DNA of 64,000 nucleotides, taken from assembly GCA_037447655.1 (NCBI GenBank), contig JBBHKE010000154.1, positions 62,001-126,000 on the forward strand, read 5' to 3'. The notes under the pieces are model-generated. The model saw only the letters and a list, made by a program, of their open reading frames with translations. It made no database searches and was not told the DNA's origin. Numbering within the stretch: position 1 is the first letter of the stretch; every line of letters begins with the position of its first letter. Position numbers and translations under genes: made by a program. This document shows, piece by piece, positions 60,500 to 64,000 of the stretch. The stretch comes from Zygnema cylindricum. Taxonomy: Eukaryota; Streptophyta; Zygnematophyceae; Zygnematales; Zygnemataceae.

Positions 60500-60793
60500 A
60501 TGTGGCCCATTACCACCTTTTTTGCGGCAAAAACCAGAGCTCCCGCTGAAATTTTCGCACCTCCGGTTGAGGAGATGGAGTGGGGCGAGAGAGAGGAAGA
60601 GGGAGAGTCTAGTGAAAGGATGGGATCACAAAACGATAACACCCTCATTGAAGGCGGTGCGGCCAATTTCGGCTCACCCCCAAACTCACCTCCAGACTCA
60701 CAGCCGGACTCACCGCCTGTGGACCACGGTATCAGTCCGGTGGTGAGACGCAAACTCCAACACGTGCGACAAAGGCTGCACGCGTTCGTGTAA
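60500..60793 (+). CDS. Open frame encoding an acidic Pro/Ser-rich protein
   Basis: This frame of 97 codons opens with ATG and ends TAA. It encodes a Glu-rich middle (EEMEWGEREEEGESS), a proline-aspartate repeat (SPPNSPPDSQPDSPP) and a basic tail (VVRRKLQHVRQRLHAF). The biased composition follows one frame rather than a simple repeat, which favours real coding. No family was recognised and no splice sites were assigned. It may belong with the unknown frames at 61945-63846. Confidence 0.3.
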   Translation: MWPITTFFAAKTRAPAEIFAPPVEEMEWGEREEEGESSERMGSQNDNTLIEGGAANFGSPPNSPPDSQPDSPPVDHGISPVVRRKLQHVRQRLHAFV

Positions 60794-61156
60794 TCAATTG
60801 GATGATTTCGGATTGTAATACAAACGGAAAGGAGTGCCTTATCCCGAGGACCTTCAACAAGTTCCCATAACACTTTACGGGGGAAATATAATACAAGTAA
60901 GAAATACTACCTTTTATTCTTACCTTTTATGAGTTTTTATGGCTGCTTACATTGCGTGTCTTAGTATATTATTCCCTTATAATGTAGTATTTTGTTTACC
61001 TCTACCTTTATGTGTGCGTTTGGATTTCTCTTTATTTTTTCCTCCCCCCCCCCCCCCCCCCATTAATGTCGCTATGTACGATCCTCGTGCACCGTCGCCG
61101 AATACCGACGACGTTGCCTGGGCGTAATTTTGCAACAAGTGGAAAGTTACCAGTTT

Positions 61157-61819
61157 GGCGACGACAATGTGTCGTCGCCTGTTGTTGTATCATACTAATG
61201 TATCATACTAATATTGTCGTTGTATCATACTAATATTGTTAGCAGGCGGCCACATTGGAGCGTCGGCGTGTGGCTGGAGAAACCGACCTGGCGACAACAA
61301 TTCGTCGTCGCCACAACGATGGAAGTTTTAAACTAGAAAAACGAGCATATTTCAATTTTTTGTCCTTAGATAGTACATTAAATATGAACCTTCGCAAAGT
61401 CGACAACACTTTGTCGTTGCCTCGTTGTTGGAATCGCGGAATCATTGAACCGCGTGAATTTTTAATTCAGTTTTGTCGTGACACTGTTCGATTATCCAAA
61501 AGCATTAGGGACGTGACAAATTCCTTGTGTCGCGGACCACTCACTCTGTAAGTATATTTTGAATGACGTTGCCTCTATTGAAATTTTCTAATCAGTGAAC
61601 CGCGTGACCTCCTAAATTCGTTTTGTCGTCACACTGTTGGAATGTTCATAATGATTCGGGTCGCGACGACTTCATGCCGTCGCGGACTATACACATTGTA
61701 AGTATATTTTGAACGCATATATTACGTGGAATGTTCATAATGATTGGAGTCGCAACGACTTCATGCCTTCGCGGACTATACACTCTGTAAGTATATTTTG
61801 AACGCATCTATTACGTGGA
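61157..61819. repeat. Array of diverged 90-150-bp repeats, each with a CGAC-GTCG hairpin
   Basis: A stem-loop recurs at about 61157-61179 (ggcgacgac, 5-base loop, gtcgtcgcc: perfect), 61290-61312, 61399-61421, about 61511, about 61659 and about 61748. The last units can be aligned end to end: 61642-61730 and 61731-61819 are 89 bp each, both starting atgttcataatgattc or atgattgg and ending attacgtgga. Two longer units start tgaaccgcgtga at about 61447 and 61600. Several units share tgtaagtatattttgaa. The last bases of the window hold another such stem (agcgacgac, ctcgtcgct). Confidence 0.7.
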
Positions 61820-61944
61820 GTCCTCATACTCTATTTCTTCGTTAGACCTGTCTTTTTTAAGGCAAAATTCAGTATTCTCTTGCCCTTTTGTGTAGCCGCT
61901 TTTTCTTTGACATTTTTCTGATCACGCCTGACTAATTTTGATCC

Positions 61945-62283
61945 ATGGAGGGCAGCAACCAACTATATAGGCGACAGCGTAGTGTCTTGCCGTATCGTCA
62001 TCGCTACCCTCCACTACCTCGCCGTAATCAACGACGTCAGCCAAGAATAGAAAGGGAAGAGGTACGAAGGGGGGTAGAGAGGGAGAGAGATGCCACAGAA
62101 ACTGTTATAGGAGTCAAGGGTACCGCGGAGGAATATGCAAAACAAAGGGAGACGGCCACGTTGCTACCCATCGGTTGGGTGCCGTTGGAGGGGAGGGGAC
62201 ATGAACGAGAGGTGAGTGAAGAGGTAGAGGTGACAGGGTTGACACCGGTTAGGGGTGAAAAAAAAAGAGACCAATTTGAATGA
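61945..62283 (+). CDS. Open frame encoding an Arg-rich protein of unknown family
   Basis: A true ATG opens 112 codons. The N-terminus is strongly basic (QRSVLPYRHRYPPLPRRNQR) and the remainder is Glu/Arg-rich. It is followed by about 500 bp of purine-rich sequence without a continuous frame and then by another open frame at 62770. The order, basic start followed by acidic and coiled-coil parts, recalls retroelement capsid-like genes, but no diagnostic motif is present. Confidence 0.3.
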   Translation: MEGSNQLYRRQRSVLPYRHRYPPLPRRNQRRQPRIEREEVRRGVERERDATETVIGVKGTAEEYAKQRETATLLPIGWVPLEGRGHEREVSEEVEVTGLTPVRGEKKRDQFE

Positions 62284-62590
62284 GGTACTAAAGGAGGGGG
62301 TTTTACCGAAGAGATAGGGGAGGAAAGGGATGAATCGGTAGAAGGTGAGGGGAGTGGGGAAGAAAAAAATCCAATAGAGGATGAGGGTGGAAAGGCGGTA
62401 TTGGGTGTAGAAGAGGGGGGGAAGGAGGCGACGGTAGAAGAGGCTGGGGGAAGTGAGTAACGCGAAAGGTAGAGATAAAATGTAGGAGAATAAAACGAGA
62501 AATAATAATTTTTGATGAGGGTGATGAGGAGGAAAAAGGGGAGGGTTTTAGGGAAGAAAAATTGTTGAGTGAGGAGAGGGAGGGGAAGAC

Positions 62591-62696
62591 GACATTGGAA
62601 GGGGAAAGATAGGGAAAAGAGGCGACGGTCGACGAGGGTGGCGGACATTGGAAGGGGAAAGATAGGGAAAAGAGGCGACGGTCGACGAGGGTGGCG
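62591..62696. repeat. 53-bp perfect tandem duplication
   Basis: Units 62591-62643 and 62644-62696 are identical as read, each starting gacattggaagggg and ending gacgagggtggcg. A partly matching third phrase (gaggcgacggttgaggaggg) lies near 62790. The identity suggests a recent event. Confidence 0.85.
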
Positions 62697-62769
62697 GGAG
62701 TGAGGTTAGGGGGAAATTAGGTAGAAAAAAGATGAAAATAAATAAAAAATCATAGGGTTTTGTGAGATT

Positions 62770-63846
62770 GTGGAGGGGGAAAGATTGGGGGAGGAGGCGA
62801 CGGTTGAGGAGGGTGGGGGAAGTGATGCACAAAGACGAATAGCTAGGAAGAGGGAGATAGCAAAGGGTAAGCGGAAGGTAAATGTTGGGAAAGACTACCT
62901 ATATGTCCCCTCAACTTTAGGTAGGGACGAGAGCATCGAGGATGGCGAAGAACCGCCGGAAGACAAGCCCATCCCCAAAATTATGCAACCCACGGACATT
63001 GCGGTGTGGAAGAACATGGATGATCCCACCACCGAGGACGAGCAAACTTCGGATAGTGAGGAAAAGAAACGTGAGGAGGAATTTGATGATGACGACAACG
63101 TGTTTTGGGCGCCTCCCGCGCCGAATAGGGAGAGAGCCGTTGTAATGGCTTCTTTGAATCCTCAACCTCCATACCTGGTTGAGCATCCAGATTGGTATTT
63201 TCTTCCTCCCACTGGAGAGGAGGAAATGCACAGTTTTGTGTCTCGACCCGAACATTATCTTCCGGTTGCCGAATGGCCAGAACATTGGTTGTATGGTGAA
63301 CCCCGAGCCCTAAACCAGGACACGAATCCCTTTTCGCAAATTATCGACATCCCCCCTGATGTCACTGCACATCCAACATGGCTTTTAATCGCGCTTGAGG
63401 ACCGAGGCTGGACCTTTGCTCACATACTGCAATTTGATCCGGCAGATCCCCGGGTAACTTGGGTTGTTTATGGGGAGCGGTTTTTCGGTTAATGTTCCGG
63501 AGTTGTTACGTCATCATCATCTGTGGGATCCTCGGCTTTACAACATCCTAAAATATTGTCGAGTAACTCCCGAGGTACTCGCTCTCCAAGATGCTTTTAC
63601 GACGATATTGTAAAAGTTTCGCAATGTCGATGTGCGACGCTATCGTTTATGGGAAATACAAAGGGTTTCGCTGCCGATTACGCCTCTCTCACCACCGAGA
63701 GGAGAGGATTTGCCACTAATAATCGCGACACTCACTCAACAAGTAGCGGCCCAACAAGAACAAATGAGAGCGGATCGAGAGCACTTGATGAGGCTCTCAC
63801 GGAAGTCGTCAAAAAAGAAAAAGTGGTAGTTGGTATGTATTTTTGA
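62770..63846 (+). pseudogene. Frame-broken gene of unknown family, possibly transposon-borne
   Basis: An open frame from 62770 to 63492 encodes a Lys/Glu-rich start and then a folded-looking, Trp- and Pro-rich part (PYLVEHPDWYFLPP, AEWPEHWLYGEP, AHPTWLLIALEDRGWTF). It has no ATG at its beginning. At about 63485 the frame ends, but the next frame continues with similar quality (NVPELLRHHHLWDPRLYN), is broken once by TAA near 63611, and runs to a coiled-coil tail (QQVAAQQEQMRADREHL) and a Ser-Lys-rich end at 63829. This looks like one gene with a frameshift and a stop, or unrecognised introns. No family was assigned. Confidence 0.35.
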
Positions 63847-64000
63847 CTCGGGCAAAATTAACTCCTCCTCCACTCTATCACTTGCCATCTTTCACCCACT
63901 CACTTTCTTTTTTTGTTTTTTTTGTTTCTCTTGTGGTTTATTTGACATAGCGCCAACTTCACCTCGTCGCTGAACCAGCGACGACTTTCTCTCGTCGCTG

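Noticed and set aside
1-64000. CRISPR arrays, bacterial operons, riboswitches and rRNA genes
   Set aside because: Nothing of these kinds was seen; the intron-rich genes show nuclear eukaryotic DNA.

Overview
The window is nuclear DNA from a eukaryote of the green-plant lineage, most likely a streptophyte (a charophyte-type alga or an early-diverging land plant). The main reasons are an RNase H-like plus RBR ubiquitin ligase of the plant type, a MutS2 with a long organelle-targeting-like N-terminus, a DBP1-type PP2C phosphatase, many GT-AG introns and a high load of small transposons. The species cannot be named from the sequence alone. A secreted G8-domain protein of this size fits an alga better than a flowering plant, but that is inference.

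Layout. Positions 1-8244 hold no recognised gene, but contain a duplicated segment, four transposon-like elements and a 0.7-kb hairpin. A DBP1-like PP2C gene (8245-11516, +) converges on a very large secreted G8/beta-helix protein gene (13534-25168, -, about 29 exons). A transposon cluster (25379-27020) separates that gene from a small secreted protein gene with two apple/PAN-like modules (27788-29935, +). A gene-poor, repeat-rich stretch follows; it hides a two-exon microprotein gene resembling Brawnin/UQCC6 (33390-33926, -). The DEAD-box helicase HAS1/DDX18 gene (37778-46913, -, 12 exons, every intron in phase 0) and the MutS2 gene (48384-54317, +, 5 exons, every intron in phase 0) are divergent. 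MutS2 then converges on an RNase H-RBR-CCCH ubiquitin ligase gene (56643-58975, -), with possible exons of one unrecognised gene between them. From about 60.3 kb to the end lie an array of diverged hairpin repeats and degraded reading frames of unknown origin.

The genes do not form a pathway. They cover signalling (PP2C), the cell surface or secretion (G8 and apple-module proteins), ribosome biogenesis (HAS1), probable organelle DNA or ribosome maintenance (MutS2), probable mitochondrial respiration (Brawnin-like) and ubiquitylation (RBR).

The main unexplained structure is the repeat fraction. One family has ends of the type CACCG(C/T)(C/G)AATCG and sits between TA dinucleotides. A second is built from TATCGCGATA-type palindromes, also between TA. 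There is one hAT-type element with an 8-bp target duplication and one element flanked by TTAA. A nested insertion and an uninterrupted paralogous segment within the window give direct evidence for transposition of the first family.
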